Source: Prosthecobacter sp.
GTDB taxonomy: Bacteria; Verrucomicrobiota; Verrucomicrobiia; Verrucomicrobiales; Verrucomicrobiaceae
Assembly: GCF_014879935.1 (NCBI RefSeq)
Contig: NZ_JACSRD010000218.1
Span: 1-54,868, forward strand
Length of the DNA: 54,868 bases
Direction of reading: 5' to 3'
Part shown: piece by piece, positions 44,636 to 53,286 of the stretch
Position numbering within the stretch: position 1 is the stretch's first letter
How the letters are laid out: every line of letters begins with the position of its first letter
Position numbers and translations under genes: made by a program
The notes under the pieces: model-generated
What the model was told of the DNA's origin: nothing
Database searches by the model: none
The model's input: only the letters and a program-made list of their open reading frames with translations

Positions 44636-44836
44636 TCACCGTCCCCGCGTCTTCATCGACAGGATGCTCGCACCGTGAGTCACGAGGCCGCTGCCGCCCG
44701 TAATGATGCGCCGGACGGGTTCGCCGGTCTGCGGATCGGTCTTCAATGCCGGATCACTCATCTTCTGCTGCACCTCGAAGCGGCGCGGCTGCTCTTCCGG
44801 GTTCGCGGGGATGGTTTCGTAAACGTAGGTGGCCAT
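44636..44836 (-). CDS. FmdB-like small protein without zinc-ribbon cysteines
   Basis: The product (66 aa from ATG 44836) follows the FmdB-family pattern. MATYVYETIPANPEEQPRRF corresponds to MPTYEYRCxxCGHxF, and FEVQQKMSDPALKTDPQTGE to FEVxxxMSDPPLTxCPxCGG. EPVRRIITGGSGLV matches the family's C-terminal GPVRRLISGGGG. Every cysteine of the zinc ribbon has been replaced, so metal binding in the usual way is excluded. Members are annotated as regulatory zinc-ribbon proteins of unclear function. It heads the short operon that ends with pyrC. Confidence 0.7.
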   Translation of the reverse strand: MATYVYETIPANPEEQPRRFEVQQKMSDPALKTDPQTGEPVRRIITGGSGLVTHGASILSMKTRGR

Positions 44837-44971
44837 GGTGAGGATGTTTGGAGTGCAGAAATCGTGGGGCGAGGCCCTCACGTTTCAACCTCAAAATGCA
44901 TTCCGCCTCAACGCCGATGATTTCTCAGCGATTCCGGCAAAAGACGCCGCGCTTTGGCGTTCCACCTGCGC

Positions 44972-45850
44972 ATGACTACTCACTCGCTCTCTCGTCGCCA
45001 TTTTCTCGGCACCACGCTCGCTGCTGCCACGGGTTTTTCGCTTCCACGTCCCGGCTTGGCCGCGGAGAAACCGAACTCGGTGTTCAACGGTGTGCGCATT
45101 GGCTGCATCACGTATAGCTATCGCAGCATGGCGAAGACGGCGGAGGAAACGCTGAAGGCGTTGCTCGACTGCGGCATCAGCGAAACCGAGCTCATGGGCG
45201 GACCGACGCAGCTTTTCGCAGGCATCAAGAGCGGCAAAATTACCGATGCGGAGCGTGAGCAGCAGATCGCCAAGTGCGTGGAGATGCGGAAGATGTTCAA
45301 CGACGCGGGCGTGAACATTCACATCCACAAGATGGGCTTCGGGCAGTCGAACGAGGAGATCGAGTTCAATTTCCTCGTGGCGAAAGCGCTCGGCTGCGCG
45401 GCTGTGACCACGGAGCGCAATGCCGTCCTCGCCGCGCGTGTCGCGCCGTTTGCGGACAAGCACCAGATCTGGGTCGGCTTCCACAACCACACGAACAACC
45501 TGCCGGAGATGGACAAGTTCGATTCCATCCTGGATCTCGGCCAATACATCGGCTTCAACCTCGACATCGGCCACTACGTCGCCGGCACGCAGGGCAAGTC
45601 GCCGATCCCCGTGCTGGAGAAGTATCACGCGCGCATCACGAACCTGCACCTCAAGGACCGCACCGCCGACGGCGGCAACGTGCCTTGGGGCCAGGGCCAG
45701 ACACCGATCAAGGAAGTGCTGCAGTTGATGAAAAAGGAGAAGTGGACCTTCCCCGCCGAGATCGAGCTGGAATACAAAATCCCCGAAGGCTCCGACGCCG
45801 TGAAGGAAGTGGCAAAGTGCGTGCAGTATTGCAAAGAGGCGCTGGCGTGA
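44972..45850 (+). CDS. Sugar phosphate isomerase/epimerase-like (AP endonuclease 2 fold), Tat-exported
   Basis: The product (292 aa from ATG 44972) has a Tat signal (SLSRRHFLGTTLAAATGFSL) and a TIM barrel of the xylose-isomerase-like/AP endonuclease 2 family. RIGCITYSYRSMAKTAEETL is followed by GVNIHIHKMGF, WVGFHNHTNNLPEMDKF, GFNLDIGHYVAGTQ and ITNLHLKDRTADGGN, with His, Asp and Glu residues in the positions of the metal site. This exported group is abundant in PVC bacteria. The substrate is unknown, probably a sugar. It converges on the large cytochrome gene. Confidence 0.85.
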   Translation: MTTHSLSRRHFLGTTLAAATGFSLPRPGLAAEKPNSVFNGVRIGCITYSYRSMAKTAEETLKALLDCGISETELMGGPTQLFAGIKSGKITDAEREQQIAKCVEMRKMFNDAGVNIHIHKMGFGQSNEEIEFNFLVAKALGCAAVTTERNAVLAARVAPFADKHQIWVGFHNHTNNLPEMDKFDSILDLGQYIGFNLDIGHYVAGTQGKSPIPVLEKYHARITNLHLKDRTADGGNVPWGQGQTPIKEVLQLMKKEKWTFPAEIELEYKIPEGSDAVKEVAKCVQYCKEALA

Positions 45851-45878
45851 GCGTGCCTTGCTCCTGTCAGCAAGTCAC

Positions 45879-45911
45879 GGCCTCGGAGTCGCTTGATGTG
45901 GCTACGAGGCC
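45879..45911. terminator. Possible hairpin between convergent genes
   Basis: GGCCTCG (45879-45885) pairs with CGAGGCC (45905-45911) across a 19-base loop, in the gap between the isomerase-like gene and the cytochrome gene. There is no T-run, so a bidirectional terminator is only possible. Confidence 0.25.
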
Positions 45912-45957
45912 TGTTGTTTTGAGAACGCCGAAAGGTGGATGGCGGCGAGACGCTCGA

Positions 45958-48474
45958 TCACGGAATCTTGAGTAGCTCCTGTTCTGTCCATGAATCGGTG
46001 CGTCGTGCTTCCTTTTCGCGGACCGCTTTGAGAAAGTCCTGTGAGATGGGCTCCGCGCCATGCTCCCACTCACGCCGGAGATAAGTGAGAATGGCCGCCA
46101 GAGGTTCATCGCCCAAGGCGCCCAGCGGAGGCATGTCGAGCTGGTAACGCCGCTTTTTGACCGTGATGTAGCCGCGCACGCCGTGGAGGACGATGCGGCT
46201 CAGGCGTTCGGGCGAGCCTGTGACCCATTCGGAATCAATCAGCGGCGGGGCGATGCCCTCAAGGCCTGAACCACTGGGCTGATGGCAGCCCGCGCAGATG
46301 CCGGAGTACAGCGCCTTGCCCATGTCAAAACGGCTCTGCTCCTCAGCCGTCAGCGGGCGCGGCGGCTTGAAGCCTGCGGGCGCTGGCTTGCCCGGCCAGG
46401 TCAGCATGTCCGCCACCTTTTCAGTGCCGGGAGTGTCGAGAAAAGCAGGTCTGGCATCGAGCTTCACCTTCCGGCGTGTGAAATCCGCCGCATTGGCGGT
46501 GAAGCCGGCGAGCAGCGTTTTGCGAGGCGTGGCACCGGCCTTTTCCGCGAGTGCCAGGAACCGTGCGACACGGTTTGGATCGCGTTCGCTGGCCACACAG
46601 CCCGCCAGGCTGGGGATTAGCGTCTTGCCGCTTCCCGTGGCAAGGCAATGCTCCAGCAGTTCCAGTTCGCGGCCTTTGACCCCGCTGAGGATGGCCTCGG
46701 GCAAATAGGGATGATCGGGCACGCGGCTGGCCATCGCCGCAATCGCCTGATCGGCCGCCGAGTCGTTGCACTCGCCCAGCGTGAGGGCGATTTGAGTCTG
46801 CACCTGCGAGTCCGCTTCCGTGGCGGAGAGGGCGATGAGCCTCGTCATCGCAGCGTTGCGTCCTTCGCCAGCAAAGAAACCTTCAGCGATGCGCACCGCA
46901 CTGTTGCGCACGCGGGCATCAGCATCCGCGAGCGCTTTCTCGATCACCGGCCAAGTGCTCTTGCCCATGCCATCGAGCGTCCACAAGGCATGCAGGCGTC
47001 CAAGCGCGACATCTCCACGAGTAAGAGCTTCCAGCGCGGGGACGACCGCTGCCTCTGCACGTTCAACGAGCAGGCGCTGGGCGATTTCACGGTGCCAGGA
47101 GTTGGCGTGAGCGAGGATGGGGACGAGTTTGGCACTGCCAAGCTTCGTCAGATTCGGTGCGGGACGTGTCGTCGCCTTTTCAGGCACGATGCGCCAGATT
47201 CGGCCCAGGCCGCGTGGATCCACCAGATCGTGCTCCTCGATGTACTTTTCCAGGTAGGGACTGAGGGAGATGCGGTGCTGGATGATGCCCCGGTAAAAAT
47301 CGACGACGTAAAGCGCCCCATCGGGTCCCGTGGTCATGCCGACCGGACGGAAGCGCTCATCCGTGGAGGCAAGAAACTCACGCTGCTGGTAGGCCTCACG
47401 CGCCACGAGCTTGCCTTTTTCGAGGGTGAGAATGTCCCGCTTCACGAGATGCAGCGCCGGCTCGCAGGCGAAGGCATTGCCCAGAGCATCTGCCGGGAAG
47501 AGATCGCCTCGATAAATCCACGGTGAGCACGCGGCGGTGAAATTCTTGATCTTGTGACCCGCCATGTTCTCCGGGATGTAGGCGCGGTTCGTGCCGGGCG
47601 TCACACGGATCGGCCACACGGCCTGGTTCACCGGCGGGCTGATGCGGCCTCCCGACTTCGCAAAGTGCGGATTGCGCAGACGGTAATGGGAGGGCCACAT
47701 GTCGCCCTGCAGGTGGCCTGAGTTGAAGTTGTAATAGAGACGGCCGAAGTCATCCTGGCTGAGCCCATACTGACCGCGCATGGAGGAGATGCTGCGGTCG
47801 AAATTGCCCGCGCCACGCCAGCGAAAACGCGCCGCGTATTCCGCAAAGTAGATCCAGTTGTCCAGGCCCCAGAGCGGCGAGTTCGCACCATGTTCCGGGT
47901 TCGCCAGTTCGGGGCGGCCTGGGATGGTTTGGGCACCCGCATCCTGCGCCACCACGATCTTTTCATCCGCCTTGCCATCGCCATTTTTGTCCGGGCAATA
48001 CCACAGCATCGGCGGCGCGCCCACCAGCGCGCCATCGCCGATTGGCAGGACCGTGCGGGGCATGATCAGTTGATCGAGGAAGACCTTGCTTTGATCAAAC
48101 CGCCCGTCGCCGTCGGTGTCGGTGAGGATCACGATCCGGCCCACCGGCTCATCCTCGCGGTTGCCGTGAATGTCCGGCATGTAACCCCGCATCTCCACCA
48201 CCCACAGCCGACCATCCGGACCAAACTGCACCAAGATCGGATCGCCCACCAGCGGCTCACTCGCCGCCAGTTCCACCCGGTAGCCCGGTGCCACCTGGAA
48301 GCTTTTCAATTCCTCCTCAGGTGACAAAGGCCGCGTGTCAGGCACCAGCTCCGCCGGCACCAGCGAAGGCGGCACCTCCACCCCTGAGCCTCCATTTTGG
48401 GCAGAAACCGTGGAGACAAGAAACAAGACAGGCAGAGCGAGGATCCGGGAGAGAGACATGCGTGGAAATTTCAT
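45958..48474 (-). CDS. PVC-type dehydrogenase/HEAT/cytochrome c protein
   Basis: The product (838 aa from ATG 48474) has a signal peptide (LSRILALPVLFLVSTVSA), then a beta-propeller dehydrogenase-like domain (PGYRVELAASEPLVGDPILV, PDGRLWVVEMRGYMPD, GRIVILTDTDGDGRFDQS, MTTGPDGALYVVDFYRG). A HEAT-like helical repeat region covers about residues 440-720 (e.g. RNSAVRIAEGFFAGEG), and a C-terminal cytochrome c domain has CAGCH (SGICAGCHQPSGSGLEG). This is the PVC 'membrane-bound dehydrogenase' plus haem-binding layout. It probably oxidises a sugar or alcohol in the periplasm and passes electrons to its own haem. Substrate unknown. Confidence 0.9.
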   Translation of the reverse strand: MKFPRMSLSRILALPVLFLVSTVSAQNGGSGVEVPPSLVPAELVPDTRPLSPEEELKSFQVAPGYRVELAASEPLVGDPILVQFGPDGRLWVVEMRGYMPDIHGNREDEPVGRIVILTDTDGDGRFDQSKVFLDQLIMPRTVLPIGDGALVGAPPMLWYCPDKNGDGKADEKIVVAQDAGAQTIPGRPELANPEHGANSPLWGLDNWIYFAEYAARFRWRGAGNFDRSISSMRGQYGLSQDDFGRLYYNFNSGHLQGDMWPSHYRLRNPHFAKSGGRISPPVNQAVWPIRVTPGTNRAYIPENMAGHKIKNFTAACSPWIYRGDLFPADALGNAFACEPALHLVKRDILTLEKGKLVAREAYQQREFLASTDERFRPVGMTTGPDGALYVVDFYRGIIQHRISLSPYLEKYIEEHDLVDPRGLGRIWRIVPEKATTRPAPNLTKLGSAKLVPILAHANSWHREIAQRLLVERAEAAVVPALEALTRGDVALGRLHALWTLDGMGKSTWPVIEKALADADARVRNSAVRIAEGFFAGEGRNAAMTRLIALSATEADSQVQTQIALTLGECNDSAADQAIAAMASRVPDHPYLPEAILSGVKGRELELLEHCLATGSGKTLIPSLAGCVASERDPNRVARFLALAEKAGATPRKTLLAGFTANAADFTRRKVKLDARPAFLDTPGTEKVADMLTWPGKPAPAGFKPPRPLTAEEQSRFDMGKALYSGICAGCHQPSGSGLEGIAPPLIDSEWVTGSPERLSRIVLHGVRGYITVKKRRYQLDMPPLGALGDEPLAAILTYLRREWEHGAEPISQDFLKAVREKEARRTDSWTEQELLKIP

Positions 48475-48645
48475 CGGTGGCCGAGAACGCGGCATTCATT
48501 GCCATACGAGCCTGCACCCTGGGATCTTTAGTGCCGTAAGCCCATCAAGTTTGGGTTGCCGTTGTCGCCAGCGAATGCGGACGGGCTTTCGAGGACTTGG
48601 AGGGCGGGCTTGCAGTTGGCGGCTCTGGATGGCAAAATCCGTCCC

Positions 48646-48927
48646 ATGACTGCGACACTGACATTAGACAATGCGGGGAGGCTCCTTCTGCCCGCACAGA
48701 TTCTTCGCGTGCTGGGCATGCAACCGGGCGTTGAGATGAAGGTGGAAGTGACTCCAGGGCGTATTGAGTTGCTCAATGACCAGGAAATCGATGTCCCCGT
48801 GATCACCGAACTGTCGCCGGATGGAACGCTGCTGTTCCCTGCGGGTGTGAAGCCGCCTTCAGCAGAAAAAATCGTCGCGGCCATCAAGTCAGACCGTCAA
48901 GACCGGATCGCCAAGCTCAGCCGCTGA
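48646..48927 (+). CDS. AbrB/MazE-type antitoxin
   Basis: The product (93 aa from ATG 48646) has a SpoVT/AbrB swapped-hairpin start, MTATLTLDNAGRLLLPAQIL followed by RVLGMQPGVEMKVEV, the DNA-binding domain of VapB/MazE-type antitoxins. A tail with IVAAIKSDRQDRIAKLSR would bind the toxin. Its stop overlaps the start of the PIN-domain gene (TGATGAGAG, 48925-48929). The upstream region 48475-48645 holds no other gene. Confidence 0.85.
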   Translation: MTATLTLDNAGRLLLPAQILRVLGMQPGVEMKVEVTPGRIELLNDQEIDVPVITELSPDGTLLFPAGVKPPSAEKIVAAIKSDRQDRIAKLSR

Positions 48928-49349
48928 TGAGAGTGTTGTGCGACTCCTCCGTGCTCATCGCGGCTCTGCTGCCGAGTGAGGATCACCACGCGGCCAGCGC
49001 AGCGGTGCTGAACGGGACCGATACGATGGTGGTTCATGTTCATGCGTTGAGCGAGACCTTTGCCACGCTCACGGGAGGGGCGCTTGGCTTCCGGGTGGAT
49101 GCGGATCTTGCCGCTCGTTTGATCCGGGAACAAATCGTCGCCCGTGCAGCCATGGTCGTCCTCAATGCAGAGGAAGTCACTGATGCGCTCGACAAGGCCC
49201 GTGCCCACGGTGTTCGTGGCGGTGCCGTCTATGATTACATGCACCTTGTCGCGGCAAGGAAGGGCAAGGCCGATTTTCTCCTCACGCTGAATCTCTCCGA
49301 CTTCCAACACCTGCATCGCGAGGGCGATCCAGAGATTCGGCACCCGTGA
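48927..49349 (+). CDS. PIN-domain toxin (VapC-like)
   Basis: The product (140 aa) has PIN active-site residues: Asp6 in MRVLCDSSVLIAALL, Glu in HALSETFATLTGG near 43, and acidic residues in AVYDYMHLVAARKGKADFLL and TLNLSDF. It is encoded immediately after and overlapping an AbrB-type antitoxin, giving a standard VapBC pair. It is a likely ribonuclease toxin. A second, unrelated VapBC-like pair lies at 28965-29758. Confidence 0.88.
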   Translation: MRVLCDSSVLIAALLPSEDHHAASAAVLNGTDTMVVHVHALSETFATLTGGALGFRVDADLAARLIREQIVARAAMVVLNAEEVTDALDKARAHGVRGGAVYDYMHLVAARKGKADFLLTLNLSDFQHLHREGDPEIRHP

Positions 49350-49585
49350 TAATGAGCGCATTTACCCCGCGCTCCACGAGGCGGATGAACTCCACCAGGC
49401 ACTCCTTCGGACAAGCCTTACGGAGCATACGCACTTCTGAGCAAGCCTGCGAAGCCCAAGCACTCCACTGCCACAGCCTGGACCTGCTGAGGGTGTCCCT
49501 GCTGTTTCTGCCTTGCGGGGAATGCTTCTGGAGCTCACGCTGATCCGCGCTTGGCAAATTGACATCACTCGCCAGAATCCAAGTC

Positions 49586-50143
49586 ATGCGACATCTTGAC
49601 TACCAACGCACCATCATCGCCTACCACGGCTGCGATGAATCGTTGGTGAATCGAGTGTTGAAGACGGGCGAAACCTTGGAGCCCAGTGAGAATGACTACG
49701 ACTGGCTGGGCACAGGCATCTACTTCTGGGAGTTTGGGCCAGATCGCGCCATTGCCTGGGCCAATGAATTGAAAAAGAGGAAGCGGATCAAGAAGCCGTC
49801 CGTGCTCGGAGCCGTCATTCAGTTGGGAAACTGCTTTGATCTGCTGGACACACGCTGCACGGCCATGCTTCAGGCGGCTCATCGCAACTATGTCTGTGTC
49901 GCACCCAAGCCCTTCCCCGCCAATGAGAGGTTCATGCACAGGCTGGATTGCGATGTGATCAATTACGGCCTGCCGTGGCTGACGAAGTTGTTCGGCATCG
50001 AGTTCCAAACCGTTCGTGGCGTCTTTCAGGAGGGGACGCCCGTCTTTGAAGGCTCCGACATCCGGGAAAAGTCCCACATCCAGATTGCCGTGCGCGATCC
50101 CTCGTGCATCTTGGGCTACTTCAAACCCCGTTGGACCCATTAG
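49586..50143 (+). CDS. Possible ADP-ribosyltransferase-like protein, candidate toxin
   Basis: The product (185 aa from ATG 49586) has an N-terminal block, IIAYHGCDESLVNRVLKTGE, followed by NDYDWLGTGIYFWEFGPDRA, IAWANELKKRKR. A Y-H-G strand, then a G-x-G-I-Y-F-W-E block, then a helix with A..WA is the arrangement of DUF3990-type/ADP-ribosyltransferase-like folds, although a complete catalytic triad cannot be assigned. The rest includes LGNCFDLLDTRC and FMHRLDCDVINYGLPWL. A 74-aa basic protein gene starts three bases after its stop (ATG 50146). I infer a toxin with that small protein as partner; this is not established. Confidence 0.6.
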   Translation: MRHLDYQRTIIAYHGCDESLVNRVLKTGETLEPSENDYDWLGTGIYFWEFGPDRAIAWANELKKRKRIKKPSVLGAVIQLGNCFDLLDTRCTAMLQAAHRNYVCVAPKPFPANERFMHRLDCDVINYGLPWLTKLFGIEFQTVRGVFQEGTPVFEGSDIREKSHIQIAVRDPSCILGYFKPRWTH

Positions 50144-50145
50144 CC

Positions 50146-50370
50146 ATGCCTGCGACCAAACCACTTCGCAAACGCACTTCGGTAGCGGCTCATCAGGCGC
50201 TGCCCAAGAGGCCATCTACGCCGTATCCCGGTTATATTACCGATGAGTGGTTCCGGTATGCGATGGCCATGATGGAGCGTGAGACGCCTGCGAAGATCAA
50301 ACGTGATCTCGTGGAGTTCGGCATCATCGACAAGAAGGGCAACTACACGGCTCAGTATCGGAACGATTGA
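50146..50370 (+). CDS. Small protein, candidate antitoxin
   Basis: The product (74 aa) starts MPATKPLRKRTSVAAHQALP, a basic tail, and ends with EWFRYAMAMMERETPAKIKR, DLVEFGIIDKKGNYTAQYRND, a compact helical segment. No known family is recognised. The gene begins two bases after the stop of the ADP-ribosyltransferase-like gene and so is almost surely co-translated. Small size, basic tail and tight coupling fit an antitoxin or chaperone. It lies directly next to the VapBC pair and the broken transposase. Confidence 0.6.
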   Translation: MPATKPLRKRTSVAAHQALPKRPSTPYPGYITDEWFRYAMAMMERETPAKIKRDLVEFGIIDKKGNYTAQYRND

Positions 50371-50760
50371 GTGCCGGGCGATGCGTAGATCACGCAAGGC
50401 GCAGGAGCCGTGCGCGGCGTCGAGTGGTTCGTCGAGCTTGTCGGAGAACGGGGCGTGGTGGCAGGCTTGGGTGATGTCGTCCCAAGGCGGCGGATTCGCG
50501 GCGAGGAAGGCCTCGCGGGCTTGGGCAACAATGCTTCAGCGAAGGATGAACGCGAAGCCAGTCATCGAGGAGTTCACGCGGCAGCGAATCGGCGAGGCGG
50601 AAGGTGACGAAGCGGGTGTTTTGTCAATTTTTTGCCTGACCCCGTTTGCACGAGGAGTTCACGCGGCAGCGAATCGGCGAAGCGGAAGGTGACGAGGAGG
50701 TGGGTCGTCGATTTTTTCACCCTCGCCCCGTTTCCACTCGTTTCTCCTTCACCCCTACTT
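50371..50760 (-). pseudogene. Decayed REP-associated tyrosine transposase (RAYT/Y1), N-terminal remnant
   Basis: On the minus strand this 390-base stretch still encodes pieces of a RAYT-type transposase: LVTFRFADSLPRELL, and after a frame change ANPPPWDDITQACHHAPFSD and AAHGSCALRDLRI, matching the N-terminal VTFRLADSLP ... PWDxxT ... GSCLLRD pattern of TnpA-REP proteins. The downstream catalytic part (HUH and Tyr motifs) is missing, and the frame is broken. The VTFRFADSLPRELL part is duplicated: 50566-50610 and 50651-50695 are 44/45 identical, with the flanks of the two roughly 85-base units diverged. Intact RAYTs mobilise palindromic REP elements; several candidate palindromes occur in this window. 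Confidence 0.65.
50566..50735. repeat. Diverged 85-base tandem duplication
   Basis: Units 50566-50650 and 50651-50735 share a 45-base block at 44/45 identity (start CGAGGAGTTCACGCGG), and the next 40 bases are clearly related but diverged. It lies within the transposase remnant. One shared block has kept its sequence while the rest has drifted. Confidence 0.7.
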
Positions 50761-51942
50761 GCCAGTTTTTGGTAGCAGCGAGGGATTTTTATCCAAGGCA
50801 CCCTTCACAAGCTGGACATCCGATTCAATGAGGTCTCCAATAGCATAGATGAAAGTTGTTCCATCAGGACGGCGAAAAATCCCTCGATAGCGCTCCTTTT
50901 CATCAACTTTAGGCGATATTTCAAGCAGTTCCGCCTCCAGCTTGCGGCCGCTCCGATCGGTCCATGTGCGCATTGGAATAATCGCCCATGTGTTCATTGG
51001 AATAATCGCTTTTACCTCGGATTGAAGAGCTCGGTATCTTTGCACTTCAATACCACAGCTTGAGAACACGCGCCGAATCTCGAAAATCTCGTCTTCATCA
51101 GGCCCCGTGCCCGTGCCTTGCCGCCGCCCAGCGCCACTTGCTAGTGGCGGAAGGGGTATACCGGTTGTGTTCGTGCCTCGATTTTCTATTATTGGAGTGT
51201 AACCGCCCGGGTTCGGATTATCTGTAATCGTCCAGATGGCGAACTGTTCAACTCTTGGACTCAATTTGGTGAACTCCGCCGATCGGATTAGCCTATCCAA
51301 ATCACCAGAAACACGAGTTTTTTTGACACTGAATTCATTACTATAGCCTGGGGTATCAAGTGCCATGTTCATGCACCGCGCATCCACAAGAAAGGACCGA
51401 CTATCTCCCCTTTCTATTCGACTATTTCCCTTTTCTATTAGAGGAAGGCGATTCTCAGAGGGAACGAGCATGTTTTGAGTCTGCGGGTCTTTGGACTCAA
51501 AGATGCTCCCTGCGGCGATCACCACAACCAACGGCTCCGCTGTTTGAAGAGCGAGAATCAACGATAACTTTTGAAGTCCCGCCCCACGACAGGTCATTGT
51601 TATAAGGTCTTGGGATAAAGCATCCTCTAAGCTTACCTGTCTAAAGTTTAAAGGATTCAAACCAGGGACAGGCGGTGAGGTGGCAGCTTTGGTTCCCACG
51701 TTCGATTGAATTGGCCGTTCCTCCATCGGCTTGGATGGTTGATTTTCAGGAGGCGGAGAAATCGGATTCTTGGATGGAGCAGAACCTGCACGCGTTGTCT
51801 GACCATCCTCGGCTAGAGGCGGCCTGGTTGCCCGCTGAGGTTTGTCAAGTTTCTTGCCAGCCATCAACACAGCGAAAGAAATAACGATGACCCCGAACAA
51901 CACGGGTAAAACCTCATGAATCATGATATGCCTGAATTTCAT
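50755..51942 (-). CDS. Hypothetical membrane-anchored protein with SHD1 domain
   Basis: The product (395 aa from ATG 51942) has an N-terminal membrane segment (MIHEVLPVLFGVIVISFAVL), a Pro/Ser/Lys-rich linker, a middle domain with GLQKLSLILALQTAEPLVVV and a C-terminal SLA1-homology-1-like domain: RTWTDRSGRKLEAELLEISP and ERYRGIFRRPDGTTFIYAIG. SHD1 domains are common in PVC extracytoplasmic proteins. Two adjacent copies of an 8-residue unit (IIPMNTWA and IIPMRTWT, bases 50962-51009) precede it. The gene is lower in GC than its neighbours. The TTG at 51978 is an alternative start. Function unknown. Confidence 0.75.
   Translation of the reverse strand: MKFRHIMIHEVLPVLFGVIVISFAVLMAGKKLDKPQRATRPPLAEDGQTTRAGSAPSKNPISPPPENQPSKPMEERPIQSNVGTKAATSPPVPGLNPLNFRQVSLEDALSQDLITMTCRGAGLQKLSLILALQTAEPLVVVIAAGSIFESKDPQTQNMLVPSENRLPLIEKGNSRIERGDSRSFLVDARCMNMALDTPGYSNEFSVKKTRVSGDLDRLIRSAEFTKLSPRVEQFAIWTITDNPNPGGYTPIIENRGTNTTGIPLPPLASGAGRRQGTGTGPDEDEIFEIRRVFSSCGIEVQRYRALQSEVKAIIPMNTWAIIPMRTWTDRSGRKLEAELLEISPKVDEKERYRGIFRRPDGTTFIYAIGDLIESDVQLVKGALDKNPSLLPKTGK
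50962..51009. repeat. 24-base in-frame tandem duplication in SHD1 gene
   Basis: Two 24-base units, 50962-50985 and 50986-51009, differ at two positions. On the coding strand they code for IIPMNTWA and IIPMRTWT just before the SHD1-like domain. The duplication is recent by the small divergence. Confidence 0.75.
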
Positions 51943-52106
51943 TTGTCTGATGAACTGTTCATGCTGATAAAGGGACAAACACGGACAAACAGTTTATTTT
52001 GCTGCTTCTACTTTGCGGGGATTTGGTGGTAAAAGGGGAGATGCGAAGGATTGGCGGGATTAATGTTCCAATTTCCAATTTCTTTTCACCTGTTTTCGCT
52101 GGGAAG

Positions 52107-53276
52107 CTATTTGCCGATTGGGCTGAGCTTGAACCGCTTTAGCATCTCTGAATAGTCTTGAAGTAAGAACGTGTGAAACAGCAGATGCTTATCTGCAAGG
52201 CCCGCCGAGTAAGCCGTGGCAAACAACAGGCGGTCACCCTTGCCAGGCTGCACAGTTATTTTGCATGAAATACTCGGAAAGCGCCCAGTTGTCGGCACCG
52301 AAGAAAAGAGAGTTGTGAACCGAGAAATGTTTTTTTCGGCCAGTTGCACATGCCATAAACCAAAACCGACAGTGTTCGGACTACGGTTGTAGCTGACACA
52401 TAGAACAGACACGTCATCAAACCATTCAGGACTATAGAAAGGGGTGCCTTGGCCGTTTGCGACTGTGAGTTTCTGAAAAGCAGTTTTGCCTAAATTGGAA
52501 AATTGAAGGTTGCCAAATATATCATCGCACACCGCCTGGCTTCCATTCGGCGAAATAGCCACCGAGGAAGTGCTGCTTATGTCTTGAACCGGTAGAATCT
52601 TGCTTTCCAGCGACGGGAATCGGCATGAGACAAGACCCTCCCTTTTGAACGAATCGGGGACTGCTAGAAAAATGCCGTCAGCTTGAGAAAAACAGCCGGT
52701 TGAGACTTGGGACGCAATTTGATGTGCAACCGAGTTGTCTTTGGTGTTGAAGAACACGGTTTTCGATCCACCGACGACGAGCAGATTGCCGTCGTGAGAA
52801 AACTCAATAAACCTCACATTCTCCACTCCAGTAGCCGTGCTGGACAGTGCGCTGCTTGTTTTGAAAGTGGCATCCAGTATCACGAGATGCCCAGTGAACA
52901 GGCACATGGCCAACTTTGTGCCATCAGGCGAAAAAGCCAATGCACTGGGTGCCTCTTTCATCGGCCCCCAACGAAAACGTTGTTCCACTTTTGTCGCGAC
53001 CTTGCCAGACGCTTCTACACTCGACTGAATGGACCAAACTATGACACTGGCTTCCGGTTTGAGCGCCGTTGCGAGGTAACGCCCATCGCGTGACCATTCA
53101 GCGACACTCACGGAAGTTCCACTTGGAATAGGTAAAGTTGATCCCCCTTGGACAGATTGAGCTGACAGTCTTGCAATGGAAAGCAGACTGCAAAGAACGC
53201 CAAATCTCGCAATCGACGTAAATGAAGATAGAAAAGCACGTTTACTTATCGGAATAGGACATGACAAAGCTTTCAT
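52107..53276 (-). CDS. Hypothetical secreted beta-propeller (WD40-like) protein
   Basis: The product (389 aa from ATG 53276) has a signal peptide (FLSSFTSIARFGVLCSLLSI then ARLSAQS). Repeats typical of WD40/TolB-like propellers follow: VSVAEWSRDGRYLATAL, PSALAFSPDGTKLAMCL, VRFIEFSHDGNLLVVGG and SSVAISPNGSQAVCDD. The ATG at 53276 is chosen because the signal peptide follows it; the frame runs up to 53387. It starts 10 bases after the stop of the zinc-ribbon gene, so both are co-transcribed. No enzymatic motif is seen. GC is lower than in the neighbouring region. Confidence 0.78.
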   Translation of the reverse strand: MKALSCPIPISKRAFLSSFTSIARFGVLCSLLSIARLSAQSVQGGSTLPIPSGTSVSVAEWSRDGRYLATALKPEASVIVWSIQSSVEASGKVATKVEQRFRWGPMKEAPSALAFSPDGTKLAMCLFTGHLVILDATFKTSSALSSTATGVENVRFIEFSHDGNLLVVGGSKTVFFNTKDNSVAHQIASQVSTGCFSQADGIFLAVPDSFKREGLVSCRFPSLESKILPVQDISSTSSVAISPNGSQAVCDDIFGNLQFSNLGKTAFQKLTVANGQGTPFYSPEWFDDVSVLCVSYNRSPNTVGFGLWHVQLAEKNISRFTTLFSSVPTTGRFPSISCKITVQPGKGDRLLFATAYSAGLADKHLLFHTFLLQDYSEMLKRFKLSPIGK

Positions 53277-53286
53277 GGCGGGTGAA

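Noticed and set aside
48528..48887. Minus-strand frame overlapping the AbrB-type gene
   Set aside because: Antisense to the antitoxin gene, with no family resemblance; the part at 48528-48640 may be a leftover of another gene, but this cannot be shown.
49350..49585. Minus-strand frame in the gap before the ADP-ribosyltransferase-like gene
   Set aside because: No recognisable domain and no clear start; I see nothing firm in this gap.
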